From Maritimibacter fusiformis (GTDB taxonomy: Bacteria > Pseudomonadota > Alphaproteobacteria > Rhodobacterales > Rhodobacteraceae): a stretch of 64,000 nucleotides of DNA. Of the stretch, positions 43,724-51,898 are shown one piece after another. The stretch covers positions 248,001 through 312,000 of the forward strand of contig NZ_VSIY01000004.1 of the NCBI RefSeq assembly GCF_008086115.1, written 5' to 3'. Below the pieces are notes generated by a model. The model worked only from the letters and a program-made list of their open reading frames with translations. It ran no database searches and was not told the DNA's origin. How positions within the stretch are numbered: the first letter of the stretch is position 1; every line of letters begins with the position of its first letter. The translations under genes were made by a program, and so were the position numbers.

Positions 43724-44616
43724 TCCGGTATGGCGGGGCCGAGGCGGTCAAGGGGCATCTTGCGATGCTGGCCTTTTCGGCGCTGATCGGGGGATCGTTT
43801 TCGTTCGGTGGGCTGATCGCCAACGACATCGCGCCGGTGGTGTCGCAGGCGCTGCGCTTTGCCATGGCGGCCGTGGTCCTTGGCATCGCCGCCCTGGCGA
43901 CCGGGCAGTTGCGCCGTGCCGATCTGGCGGCGCCCTGGCGCTACCTGATGCTGGGCGCCATGATGGCGATCTACTTCGTGATGATGTTCGAGGCGCTGAA
44001 GACGGCGACGCCGGTGTCGACCTCGGCGGTGATGACGTTGATGCCGATCATGACGGCGGTGTTTTCCTTCCTGATCCTGCGGCAGACAACGACGCGGCGG
44101 ATGGTGGCGGCGCTGGCGGTCGGGGCGGCGGGGGCGCTCTGGGTGATTTTCCGCGGCGACCGGGCCGCGCTGATGACCTTCGATGTCGGCCGGGGCGAGT
44201 TGATCTTCTTTGTCGGCTGCATCGCGCATGCGCTTTACGTGCCGTTGACGCGCTGGTCGAACCGGGGCGAGGCGGCGGTGACGACCTCGTTTCTGGTGCT
44301 GTTGGCTGCGACGATGCTGGTGTTTGCCTATGGCTGGACCGAGATCCGTGCGACCGATTACGGCGCGTTGCGCCCGATGGTCTGGGTCGCGCTGGGCTAT
44401 CTGGTGATCGGCACGACGGCGGTGACATTCGTGCTGGTCGCCTATGCGTCGATGCGGCTGGATGGGGCCAAGGTGCTGGCCTATACCTACCTCACGCCGG
44501 GCTGGGTGATCCTGTGGGAGCTGGCGTTCGGGAACGGCTTGCCGGGGGCGATGGTGCTGCCGGGCGTGGGGCTGACGATGCTGGCGCTGGCGATGCTGCT
44601 CAAGCACGAAACCTGA
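43720..44616 (+). CDS. EamA/DMT family transporter
   Basis: A 298-residue drug/metabolite transporter with ten predicted helices in two EamA repeats. Examples are MLAFSALIGGSFSFGGLIA and, in the second half, YLVIGTTAVTFVLVAYASM. GTG at 43720 overlaps the LysR stop by 4 bp. Export of an amino acid or metabolite is typical for the family; the substrate is not evident. Confidence 0.9.
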   Translation: MIRYGGAEAVKGHLAMLAFSALIGGSFSFGGLIANDIAPVVSQALRFAMAAVVLGIAALATGQLRRADLAAPWRYLMLGAMMAIYFVMMFEALKTATPVSTSAVMTLMPIMTAVFSFLILRQTTTRRMVAALAVGAAGALWVIFRGDRAALMTFDVGRGELIFFVGCIAHALYVPLTRWSNRGEAAVTTSFLVLLAATMLVFAYGWTEIRATDYGALRPMVWVALGYLVIGTTAVTFVLVAYASMRLDGAKVLAYTYLTPGWVILWELAFGNGLPGAMVLPGVGLTMLALAMLLKHET

Positions 44617-44638
44617 GCGGGCAGGCGGTTTCCGACCT

Positions 44639-44666
44639 CTTGAAACCGCCCGACAGCTTCCTAATT
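44639..44666 (+). promoter_or_regulatory. Sigma-32 (RpoH) heat-shock promoter for hsp20
   Basis: CTTGAAA (44639-44645), a 14-nt spacer and CCTAATT (44660-44666) match the RpoH pattern CTTGAAA-N11-16-CCCATnT closely. Transcription would start near 44674 and leave a leader of about 79 nt before the hsp20 start. Confidence 0.7.
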
Positions 44667-44673
44667 CAATCAT

Positions 44674-44755
44674 GCGGACGCCGCCGAGCGGGTCCGTTTT
44701 CGCCCGTCCCAGAGGGAGGGCACAACCTGTTGTCGCTCAATGGAGGATGACCATG
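44674..44755 (+). promoter_or_regulatory. Candidate ROSE-like RNA thermometer in the hsp20 leader
   Basis: The leader contains TCGCT (44733-44737) four bases before the ribosome site GGAGG (44742-44746). This fits the U(U/C)GCU anti-ribosome-site motif of ROSE thermometers, which occur ahead of hsp20 genes in alphaproteobacteria. CTC/GAG pairing would hide the site. An upstream GC-rich segment could form the other stem. Folding was not computed. Confidence 0.45.
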
Positions 44756-45220
44756 CGCAACTTTGACCTTTCGCCGCTCTACCGGGCCACGGTCGGCTTT
44801 GACCAGCTTGCCGAAATGATGGACCGGGTGTTCACCAACGATGTGAGCCGCGAGACCTATCCGCCCTACAACATCGAGAAAACCGGCGATGATGCCTGGC
44901 GCATCTCGGTGGCCGTGGCGGGCTTCACCGACGACGAGTTGAATGTCGAGGTGAAGGAAAACGCCCTGTTCATTTCGGCCCGCAAGGCCGAGGACGACCA
45001 GGAGCGGACCTATCTTTATCGCGGCATCGCCACCCGCGCCTTCGAGCGTCGGTTCCACCTGGCCGAGCACGTCCGCGTGACCGGTGCGGCGCATGAGAAC
45101 GGCATGCTGCACATCGACCTTGTGCGCGAAGTGCCCGAGGCGCTGAAACCGCGCCGGATCGAGATCGCATCGTCGCGCGATGTCGAGACGAAGGCGATCG
45201 AAGCCGAGACCGCGGCCTGA
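44753..45220 (+). CDS. Small heat-shock protein Hsp20
   Basis: A 155-residue alpha-crystallin-type chaperone that binds unfolding proteins without ATP. The domain runs from about residue 35 (YPPYNIEKTGDDAWRISVAV) to the GMLHIDLVREVP strand. ATG at 44753 has GGAGG 6 nt upstream and is preferred to the ATG at 44747 inside that spacer. The C-terminal extension PRRIEIAS contains an I-x-I motif, needed for assembly. Confidence 0.94.
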   Translation: MRNFDLSPLYRATVGFDQLAEMMDRVFTNDVSRETYPPYNIEKTGDDAWRISVAVAGFTDDELNVEVKENALFISARKAEDDQERTYLYRGIATRAFERRFHLAEHVRVTGAAHENGMLHIDLVREVPEALKPRRIEIASSRDVETKAIEAETAA

Positions 45221-45247
45221 CCGCAGGTCTTGTAGCTGCATGACCGG

Positions 45248-45277
45248 GGCGCGCTCTCAGCCGGGGGCGCGCCTTTT
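45248..45277 (+). terminator. Rho-independent terminator after hsp20
   Basis: GGCGCGC (45248-45254) pairs with GCGCGCC (45267-45273) and TTTT follows directly. It is 27 bp past the hsp20 stop and just before the stop of the convergent gene, which it may also serve. Confidence 0.75.
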
Positions 45278-45291
45278 GCGTTCGGATCGCC

Positions 45292-45657
45292 TCAACATGG
45301 CTGGTTCCAGCGCACGATGATGGTGCCCACCGTGTTGGTCGCGTCGTCCCAATAGATCGTCACCGCGCGCCGGGCCGTTGCGGCGGCGCGCAGGTTGTCG
45401 AGCGTCGGGGCGTAGCGGTTGACCTGCCCCGGGCTCAGCGGCGCGATGCCGCCGCCATAGACGATGCGGTCGGGATGAAAGGCGATGACCGCGCCGATGC
45501 CCTGAAACGACCAGCTGATCGAGACACCTGATCCTGTGGACCAGTCGGTCCAGGCCCCGTTCGGGCGGCCGGTCGCGTTCTGCGACGCGGCCTGGGCCGC
45601 ACCTGGCAATGCGCCCCAAAGCGCGGCGGCGGCGATGATGGGCTTGAAGACACTCAT
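45292..45657 (-). CDS. Small secreted protein of unknown function
   Basis: A 121-residue protein with a clear signal peptide (MSVFKPIIAAAALWGALPG, likely cut after AQA). The mature part of about 100 residues is rich in Ser, Trp and Gly (GAWTDWSTGSGVSISWSFQG) and ends in RWNQPC with a lone terminal cysteine. AGGGAG precedes the start at 45657. No family recognised. Confidence 0.7.
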   Translation of the reverse strand: MSVFKPIIAAAALWGALPGAAQAASQNATGRPNGAWTDWSTGSGVSISWSFQGIGAVIAFHPDRIVYGGGIAPLSPGQVNRYAPTLDNLRAAATARRAVTIYWDDATNTVGTIIVRWNQPC

Positions 45658-45777
45658 GCGAAAACTCCCTGATACAGGCACGGGCGGCGTGTCCGACCTG
45701 TCGGGAAGTATGCGGGCGGCCCGTCCGATCTGGTAACGCGCATGCCTGGCGATGGCGGGGTTTGGCCTGTTCGGCCG

Positions 45778-46332
45778 TCAGGGCCGCATCCGGGGCCAGT
45801 GCTGGCCGACGCCGATGTTGTTCACCACCAGCGCGACCAGAAGCAGCGCCAGCGCCCCCAGTCCGACCGGCAGCACCGCATAGCTGTAGCCCATCGCGTG
45901 AATTTCCGGCGACCCGGCCACGGCGATCAGCGCCGAGGCGCCGCCCGGCGGGTGCACGCTGCGGGTGATCTGCATCGCGAAGATCGCCAAAGACACCGCC
46001 AGCGCGGCGGCCAGCCAGTCGGCCTGGCCAAGCACCAGATAGACCGAAACCCCGATCAGGGCCGACAGCACATGCCCGACAAGGACGTTGTAGGGTTGCG
46101 CGAACGGGCTGGTCGGCGTGCCGTAGAGCAGCACCGCCGTGGCCCCGAACGCCCCGATCATCAGGGTCAGGTCGGTGTCGGCCAGCCCATGCTGCGCCAG
46201 CCCGGCGACAAGCCCGATCCCGACGAACCCCCCGATCAGGCTGCGCAGCGCCGTAATCACGTCCGGGCGCGTCGCAAGGCGCGAAACGGGGCGCGAAAAA
46301 GGCCGGAGCCGAGGGGGATTCCGTTGGTCCAT
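45778..46332 (-). CDS. HPP family membrane protein
   Basis: A 184-residue protein with about five membrane helices and the family signature SVHPPGGASALIAV (residues 124-137). HPP-family proteins in plants and cyanobacteria have been linked to nitrite transport into the chloroplast or cell; function in proteobacteria is less clear. It is divergent from a globin gene across an AT-rich region, which makes a nitrogen-oxide or redox link plausible but unproven. Confidence 0.88.
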   Translation of the reverse strand: MDQRNPPRLRPFSRPVSRLATRPDVITALRSLIGGFVGIGLVAGLAQHGLADTDLTLMIGAFGATAVLLYGTPTSPFAQPYNVLVGHVLSALIGVSVYLVLGQADWLAAALAVSLAIFAMQITRSVHPPGGASALIAVAGSPEIHAMGYSYAVLPVGLGALALLLVALVVNNIGVGQHWPRMRP

Positions 46333-46350
46333 CGTGATTCTCTATCACAG

Positions 46351-46362
46351 TTATTCGAATAA
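46351..46362. promoter_or_regulatory. AT-rich palindrome in the HPP-globin divergent promoter
   Basis: TTATTCGAATAA is a perfect 12-bp palindrome 19 bp upstream of the HPP start, followed by a partial repeat, ACGAATATAA. The region is clearly AT-rich compared with its surroundings. It is a candidate operator or promoter element; it does not match an FNR/NnrR box (TTGAT-N4-ATCAA). Confidence 0.4.
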
Positions 46363-46518
46363 ACGAATATAAAATTTCACGGCGGCGTGATCTTGCGAAA
46401 AAATCCGAAAGCCCGGCTATGCGCCGAGGCCCGACCCCCGGTTTTCACGCGAATCGTTACGGCTTCTTAAGAGTTCCCTGCTTGATTGGGGCTGGGGACG
46501 CGCGACGCCTCGGATCGG

Positions 46519-47064
46519 ATGCCAATGGAAGACATTGAATATGAACTGATTCAGCACTGCATGGAGGATCTGTCTCTGTCACGCCTGGAATTCCCGCGCC
46601 GGTTTTATGAGCGTCTGTTCCGCCGCGCGCCGGAAATCGAAAAGCTGTTTACCAAGGACAGAACCCGTCAGAGCCTTATGCTCTACGCCGTCATGGCCAT
46701 GGTGGTCCGTTGCATGCGCTCGGGCAAGGATGTGTCGGGGGAACTCGGCCAATTCGGCCGCCGACATGCGCGTGTCGGGGTGCGCGAAGAAATGTTTCCC
46801 ATCTTCGGGCAGGCATTCATCGACACGATGGTCGAGTTTCTGCCGCACCGGCATGCGGAGGTTCTGGAACGCGCCTGGACGCCGACATTTGCGCGCATCT
46901 CCACCGGCGTGATCGCCGGGATGCGAAACACCACCCCCGATGCGCCGCTGTTCCGGCCCGATCCCAAGCGGCGGTCAAACCCGCCCACCTGTCCGAATCG
47001 GGCCGGAAACCACGGCGGAAAAAGCCGCGGTCCAAGCAAGGCGCCGGCCCCAATCGAGGACTAG
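46519..47064 (+). CDS. Single-domain globin with basic C-terminal tail
   Basis: A 181-residue protein whose first 140 residues look like a bacterial globin: EFPRRFYERLFRRAPEIEKLF gives the B/C helices with the CD1 phenylalanine at F44. H83 in FGRRHARVGVREEMFPIFG is the likely heme-binding proximal histidine. After residue 145 comes a low-complexity basic tail (PDPKRRSNPPTCPNRAGN...). Start codon is uncertain (46519 or 46525). Oxygen or nitric-oxide handling is the family role. Confidence 0.8.
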   Translation: MPMEDIEYELIQHCMEDLSLSRLEFPRRFYERLFRRAPEIEKLFTKDRTRQSLMLYAVMAMVVRCMRSGKDVSGELGQFGRRHARVGVREEMFPIFGQAFIDTMVEFLPHRHAEVLERAWTPTFARISTGVIAGMRNTTPDAPLFRPDPKRRSNPPTCPNRAGNHGGKSRGPSKAPAPIED

Positions 47065-47072
47065 GAAAGCCG

Positions 47073-48551
47073 TCAGACCGACATGCAGATGTATTTCATC
47101 TCGAGGAATTCCTCGATGCCGTGGCGGCTGCCCTCGCGGCCCAGTCCCGATTGCTTGACCCCACCGAACGGCGCCACCTCGGTCGAGATGATGCCGGTGT
47201 TGACCCCGACGATGCCATACTCCAGCGCCTCGGCCACCTTGTAGACCCGGCTGAGGTTGTTGGCATAGAAATACGACGCCAGCCCGAAGATCGTGTCGTT
47301 GGCCTGCGCGATGACATCATCCTCGTCGGTGAACCGGAACAGGGGGGCCAGGGGTCCGAAGGTCTCGTCTGTGGCGAACTCCATGTCGCAGGTCGCGCCG
47401 GTGACGATCGTGGGCTCATAGAACAGCCCGCCCAGATCGTGCGGCCGGCCACCCAGAATGACCTCGGCCCCCTTCGCCTTGGCGTCGGCCAGATGCTCCT
47501 CGACCTTCCTGACCGCATCGGCCGAGACCAGCGGACCCAGCGCCGTGCCTTCGTCCAGCCCGTCGCCGACCTTCAGCTTGGCCACCGCCACCTTGAGCTT
47601 CTCGGCGAAGGCATCATAGACGCCGTCCTGCACATAGATCCGGTTGGCGCAGACACAGGTCTGGCCGTTGTTGCGGAACTTGCAGGCGATCGCGCCCTCG
47701 ACGGCGGCATCCAGGTCGGCATCGTCGAACACGATGAAGGGTGCGTTGCCGCCCAGCTCCATCGAGCATTTCTTGACCTGGTCGGCGGCCTGCCTGAGCA
47801 GGATGCGCCCCACCTCGGTCGAGCCGGTAAAGGTGATCTTGCGCACCGTCGGGTTCTCGGAAAACTCCTTGCCGATCTCGGAGGACCGCGACGAGGTGAC
47901 GACGCTGAACAGCCCCGCCGGCAGCCCGGCCCGCTCGGCCAGCACCGCCAGCGCCAGCGCCGACAGCGGCGTCTCGCCCGCCGGTTTGGCGACAAAGCCG
48001 CAGCCCGCCGCCAGCGCCGGCCCGGCCTTCCGCGTGATCATCGCGTTGGGGAAATTCCACGGCGTGATCGAGGCGGCAACCCCGATCGGCTGGCGAATGA
48101 CCATCAACCGCTTGTCCGGCTGATGGCCCGGAATGGTCTCGCCATAGATGCGCTTGCCCTCTTCGGCGAACCACTCGATGAAACTGGCACCATAGGCGAT
48201 TTCGCCCATCGCCTCGGCCAGCGGCTTGCCCATCTCGGCGGTCAGGATCGCGGCCAGGTCGGACTGGTTTTCCATCATCAGATCGAACCAGGCGCGCAGG
48301 ATGTTGGCGCGCTCCTTCGCGGTTTTCGCCCGCCAGCCCTTCTGCGCGGCCTCGGCGCCCGCGATGGCGCGCGCGGTCTCGTCGCGGCCAAGGTCGGGCA
48401 CCTCGCAGATCACGTCACCACGCGCCGGGTTGGTGACGGCAAAGGACTTGCCGCTGTCGGCCGCGATCCATTCACCCGCAACATAGGCGCGGGTGGCAAG
48501 AAGTGACGGGTCTTTGAGGATGGATGCAAGATCGGTTGCGTCGCGCGCCAT
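47073..48551 (-). CDS. gabD: Succinate-semialdehyde dehydrogenase (NAD(P)+)
   Basis: A 492-residue aldehyde dehydrogenase of the GabD type. PWNFP (164-168), K189 in AKPAGETPLSALAL, FTGSTEVG (241-248), E265 in MELGGNAP and the catalytic C299 in GQTCVCANRIYV are all present. It oxidises succinate semialdehyde to succinate in GABA catabolism. It stands alone, convergent with the globin gene and divergent from the hydrolase. It is distinct from the related enzyme at 2797-4272, which has an altered cofactor loop. Confidence 0.93.
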   Translation of the reverse strand: MARDATDLASILKDPSLLATRAYVAGEWIAADSGKSFAVTNPARGDVICEVPDLGRDETARAIAGAEAAQKGWRAKTAKERANILRAWFDLMMENQSDLAAILTAEMGKPLAEAMGEIAYGASFIEWFAEEGKRIYGETIPGHQPDKRLMVIRQPIGVAASITPWNFPNAMITRKAGPALAAGCGFVAKPAGETPLSALALAVLAERAGLPAGLFSVVTSSRSSEIGKEFSENPTVRKITFTGSTEVGRILLRQAADQVKKCSMELGGNAPFIVFDDADLDAAVEGAIACKFRNNGQTCVCANRIYVQDGVYDAFAEKLKVAVAKLKVGDGLDEGTALGPLVSADAVRKVEEHLADAKAKGAEVILGGRPHDLGGLFYEPTIVTGATCDMEFATDETFGPLAPLFRFTDEDDVIAQANDTIFGLASYFYANNLSRVYKVAEALEYGIVGVNTGIISTEVAPFGGVKQSGLGREGSRHGIEEFLEMKYICMSV

Positions 48552-48633
48552 TTTGGTCTCCCTTGTGTTCTGCGGTGGACCACCTAGGTCAAACCGCGAG
48601 CCGCCCCCTGGTTCTGCGCAAAGGACGTGCCCT

Positions 48634-49434
48634 GTGGATAACGATCTGGCCTATGCTAACGCCGATTTCATACCGGATGCCATGGCCTATCCGCCGCGCT
48701 GGGCCAAATCGGCAGAGGCATTCCGCCTGCGGCAGGGACCACGCGCACGGCTTGCCATCGCCTACGGCCCCGGACCGCGCCAGAAGCTCGATCTTTTCCT
48801 TCCGAAAACCGCGCCCGAAGGTCTGGTGATGTTCGTCCACGGCGGCTACTGGCGGCAGTTCCACCGGTCCGACTGGTCGCACATGGCCGCCGGCGCGTTG
48901 CAGCGGGGGCAGGCGGTGGCGGTACCCTCCTACACGCTGGCGCCCGAGGCGCGCATTTCCGACATCACCCGCCAGATCTCGGCGGCGCTGCGCCTGGCCG
49001 CGCGCCAGGTGGACGGGCCGATCGTGCTGGCGGGCCATTCCGCCGGCGGGCACCTGGTGGCCCGGATGAATTGCACCGACGTGCCTCTGCCCGATCCGCT
49101 GGTCGCGCGCATCCGCCGGATCGTTCCGATCTCGCCGGTGGGTGACCTGCGCCCGCTTCTCAAGACCCGGATGAACGAAGACCTGCGGCTCGACGAGGCC
49201 GAAGCAGAGGCCGAAAGCCCGACCCTGAACAAATCCCGGCGCAAGATCGAGACGTTGGTCTGGGTCGGGGCCGAGGAACGCCCGGCCTTTCTCGACCAGG
49301 CGAAATGGCTCGACGAAGCCTGGGACGAGGCGACCCGCCAGGTCGCCCCGGGTCGGCATCATTTCGACGTCATAGAAGACCTGGAAGACCCCGACAGCGC
49401 GCTGATGAAAGCGATGCTGCCGAAATCGGCCTGA
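48634..49434 (+). CDS. Alpha/beta hydrolase, kynurenine formamidase-like
   Basis: A 266-residue serine hydrolase. The oxyanion-side motif FVHGGYWRQFHRSDW and the nucleophile elbow AGHSAGGHL identify the arylformamidase-like branch. A candidate acid and a histidine (APGRHHFDVIEDL) complete the triad. GTG at 48634 begins VDNDLAYANADFIP, which suits the family N-terminus. The kynurenine pathway role is not supported by neighbours. Confidence 0.8.
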   Translation: MDNDLAYANADFIPDAMAYPPRWAKSAEAFRLRQGPRARLAIAYGPGPRQKLDLFLPKTAPEGLVMFVHGGYWRQFHRSDWSHMAAGALQRGQAVAVPSYTLAPEARISDITRQISAALRLAARQVDGPIVLAGHSAGGHLVARMNCTDVPLPDPLVARIRRIVPISPVGDLRPLLKTRMNEDLRLDEAEAEAESPTLNKSRRKIETLVWVGAEERPAFLDQAKWLDEAWDEATRQVAPGRHHFDVIEDLEDPDSALMKAMLPKSA

Positions 49435-49437
49435 GCC

Positions 49438-49992
49438 TCAGCGCGCGAAATCCTCGAGCGCCTCGTAGTCGATGTTCTCGAGCACGCCGACCATCAGATC
49501 GACATCGGCGCCACTGGCCTGGATCAGGATGCGATTGTCGACCAGCCCGGTCAGTTCGCCATCGTCGTTGACGAATTTCTGCCGCCCGACGCGTTCGAGC
49601 TTCATCCCCAGCATGGCGGCGTTCGACACCATCGCGCCCATCGCGGTGACCATCGGATTGTTTGCCATGATGGTGATCGTGAAGCTGTCCGCGCCGTCGG
49701 AATACTCGGCCTCGGCCCCCATGCCACCGCCCAGCATCGCCAGCCCGGTGTTCATCTCTTCGCTGACCTCGCGGGTCCAGCCTGCGGGCGCTTCGGGCAG
49801 AAAGGCGGTCAATTCCGCGGTTTTCATCGCCTGAAGCAGTTGCTTGGCGTAGTCCAGCTCCTCGATGGCATAGTCGATGTCGCCTTCTTCATAGGCGTCC
49901 ATCGCCGAGGTCAGCGTGTCGGTCACCTCGTCGGCAAGAGCCGGATTCGACATGGAAACCAACGCCAGGGAAAACAGTGTCGCGCGAAACAT
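49438..49992 (-). CDS. Exported protein of unknown function
   Basis: A 184-residue protein with a signal peptide (MFRATLFSLALVSMSNPALA) followed by an acidic helical part (AYEEGDIDYAIEELDYAKQLL) and a mixed domain rich in Met, Ala and Gly (GLAMLGGGMGAEAEYSDG). I do not recognise the family with certainty. The stop is 3 bp from the convergent hydrolase stop. Confidence 0.75.
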   Translation of the reverse strand: MFRATLFSLALVSMSNPALADEVTDTLTSAMDAYEEGDIDYAIEELDYAKQLLQAMKTAELTAFLPEAPAGWTREVSEEMNTGLAMLGGGMGAEAEYSDGADSFTITIMANNPMVTAMGAMVSNAAMLGMKLERVGRQKFVNDDGELTGLVDNRILIQASGADVDLMVGVLENIDYEALEDFAR

Positions 49993-50057
49993 GGGATACC
50001 TCCGATTGTGACTCGCGGCACCCTAGCAAGGAACCATCAGGCTGGCTATGGCGTCGC

Positions 50058-51050
50058 TCAGGCCTCGCCAAAACGCGCCTGCCAGGTCGGCAACAGATCC
50101 CCCGGCGCCGGACGTGCGGCATGGACGCCCCGCGCGATGGCGCGCGCAAGACAGGTCGCGGCGGCATGCCCGATCATCAGCGGATCGACCACCGGGTCGG
50201 CGATCTCGCGTGCGCTGGTCGCGGCGGCAAAGACCAGGTCTCCATCCATCGGCGTATGGCTGGGATGAATGGCCCGCGCCATGCCGTCATGCGCGGCGGT
50301 GGCCAGACGCGTGGCCTCGGCCTGGGTCAGTTTCGCGTCGGTCGCAACGATGGCGATGGTGGTGTTCTCGCCCATGTTGGCCTTGGTGCGCGGCTCTTCG
50401 CCCGGATCGAATCCGGTGACCGGCCCGCGCCCGCCGAACTCGCCGCCGAACTCCCAGGGCGCGGCCCAGAACCGCCCGTCCGGCCCGGTCACATGCCCGA
50501 CCGCGTTGACCACCACCAGCGCACCGACCGTGATGCCACAGTCAAGCACCAGCGAGGCCGAGCCCAGCCCGCCCTTCAACCCCGCCGTGGTCGCGCCGGT
50601 GCCCGCGCCGACCGATCCCAGCGCGAATTCCTCGCCCGCATCCGCCAGCGCCGTGCGGCCCAGCGCCTTGTAGGGGTTCTCGTCCCAGTCCTTGTCGCCG
50701 CCGTTGATCAGATCGAACACGATCGCCCCCGGCACGATCGGCACCTTCTGCCCACCCACGTCAAAGCCCCGGCCCATGGCGCGCAACCCGTCGGCAACAC
50801 CCGACGCGGCATCCAGCCCGAAGGCCGAACCGCCCGCCAGCACCAGCGCGTCGACCTGCTGCACGGTCTTGTCGGGCGCCAGGAGGTCGGTCTCGCGCGT
50901 CCCCGGCGCACCGCCCATCACATGCACCGCCGCGACGAACGGCGCATCGCCCAACAGAACCGTCGCCCCGGTCTTCACCGCCGCGTCCGACGCGTTGCCG
51001 ACCCGCAGGCCGGCCACGTCGGTGATCAGGTTTCGCTTGCCCGGTTTCAT
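50058..51050 (-). CDS. P1-family N-terminal nucleophile peptidase (DmpA/NylC-like)
   Basis: A 330-residue self-processing hydrolase. The N-terminal VAGLRVGNA and VLAGGSAFGLDAASGV and the predicted autocleavage site N229/T230 in GENTTIAIVATDA match the NylC/DmpA group, in which the new N-terminal threonine is the nucleophile. Relatives cleave amide bonds in D- or beta-peptides or 6-aminohexanoate oligomers. It is downstream of the SDR gene on the same strand, with a hairpin repeat between. Confidence 0.88.
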   Translation of the reverse strand: MKPGKRNLITDVAGLRVGNASDAAVKTGATVLLGDAPFVAAVHVMGGAPGTRETDLLAPDKTVQQVDALVLAGGSAFGLDAASGVADGLRAMGRGFDVGGQKVPIVPGAIVFDLINGGDKDWDENPYKALGRTALADAGEEFALGSVGAGTGATTAGLKGGLGSASLVLDCGITVGALVVVNAVGHVTGPDGRFWAAPWEFGGEFGGRGPVTGFDPGEEPRTKANMGENTTIAIVATDAKLTQAEATRLATAAHDGMARAIHPSHTPMDGDLVFAAATSAREIADPVVDPLMIGHAAATCLARAIARGVHAARPAPGDLLPTWQARFGEA

Positions 51051-51062
51051 GCTGACCGCCCC

Positions 51063-51114
51063 TTCATCTTGGCTGAAATACTCCGGGGGAGTGCGAGGGG
51101 GCTGGCCCCCTCGC
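51063..51114 (-). repeat. Interspersed hairpin repeat, copy B
   Basis: On the minus strand the hairpin GCGAGGGGGC/GCCCCCTCGC (51093-51114) is followed by a 27-bp motif at 51063-51089 that begins CCCCCGGAGTATTT and ends CCAAGATGAA. The 27 bp are identical to copy C. It lies between the SDR gene and the NylC-like gene, just before the latter's start. Confidence 0.75.
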
Positions 51115-51122
51115 CACTGCCC

Positions 51123-51863
51123 TCAGATACAGCGCCCGCCGTCGACTTCCATCACCACGCCCGTCACCATCGAGGCCTCGTCCGAGCACAGGAAACCGGC
51201 CGCGTTGCCCATGTCCTCGGGCGTGGAAAACCGCCCCAGCGGGATCGTCGACAGGAATTTCGCGCGCATCTGAGGCGTGTCCTCGCCCATGAAACTTGCC
51301 AGCAAAGGCGTCTCGCCCGCCACCGGCGCAATCGCGTTCACCCGGATGCCGAAGGGCGCCAGTTCCACCGCCATGGATTTTGTCGCGGTGATCATCCAGC
51401 CTTTCGAGGCATTGTACCAACTGAGGTTTGCGCGCGGGCTCAGCCCGGCGGTCGAGGCAACGTTGAGGATCGCACCCCCCTTCGCGGCCTTCATCGCAGG
51501 CACCAGCGCGCGGGCCGTCAGGTAAACCGACTTGGCGTTCACCCGAAACACCCGGTCGAACAGGTCTTCTGCCACCTCCTCCATCGGCATCGGCTTGTGG
51601 GTGATGCCAGCGTTGTTCACCAGGATATCGACCCGCCCGAAGGCCGCCAGCGCCGCTTCGGCCATCGTGCCGACCGACGCGCCGTCACCAACGTCGACCG
51701 CCTGCGCCATGCCGCCGATCTCGCGCGCGACCTCTTCGGCGGCGTCGCGGTTGATATCGGCCACCATCACGCGCGCGCGCTCGGCGGCGAACTTTCGCGC
51801 GATGCCTGCGCCAAAGCCCGAGCCGGCGCCGGTCACGATCGCCGTCTTGCCCTCTAGTCTCAT
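51123..51863 (-). CDS. Short-chain dehydrogenase/reductase (FabG-like)
   Basis: A 246-residue classical SDR. It has the cofactor motif TGAGSGFGAG (residues 12-21), NNAG, the catalytic serine in NVASTAG and the YNASK tyrosine-lysine pair. D38 in VMVADINRD suggests NAD preference. GGAGGACAGG before ATG 51863 fixes the start. The substrate is unknown; an alcohol or 3-keto group is expected. Confidence 0.92.
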   Translation of the reverse strand: MRLEGKTAIVTGAGSGFGAGIARKFAAERARVMVADINRDAAEEVAREIGGMAQAVDVGDGASVGTMAEAALAAFGRVDILVNNAGITHKPMPMEEVAEDLFDRVFRVNAKSVYLTARALVPAMKAAKGGAILNVASTAGLSPRANLSWYNASKGWMITATKSMAVELAPFGIRVNAIAPVAGETPLLASFMGEDTPQMRAKFLSTIPLGRFSTPEDMGNAAGFLCSDEASMVTGVVMEVDGGRCI

Positions 51864-51898
51864 CCTGTCCTCCGGTTCCGGCGCAAGATTGCGGGCAT

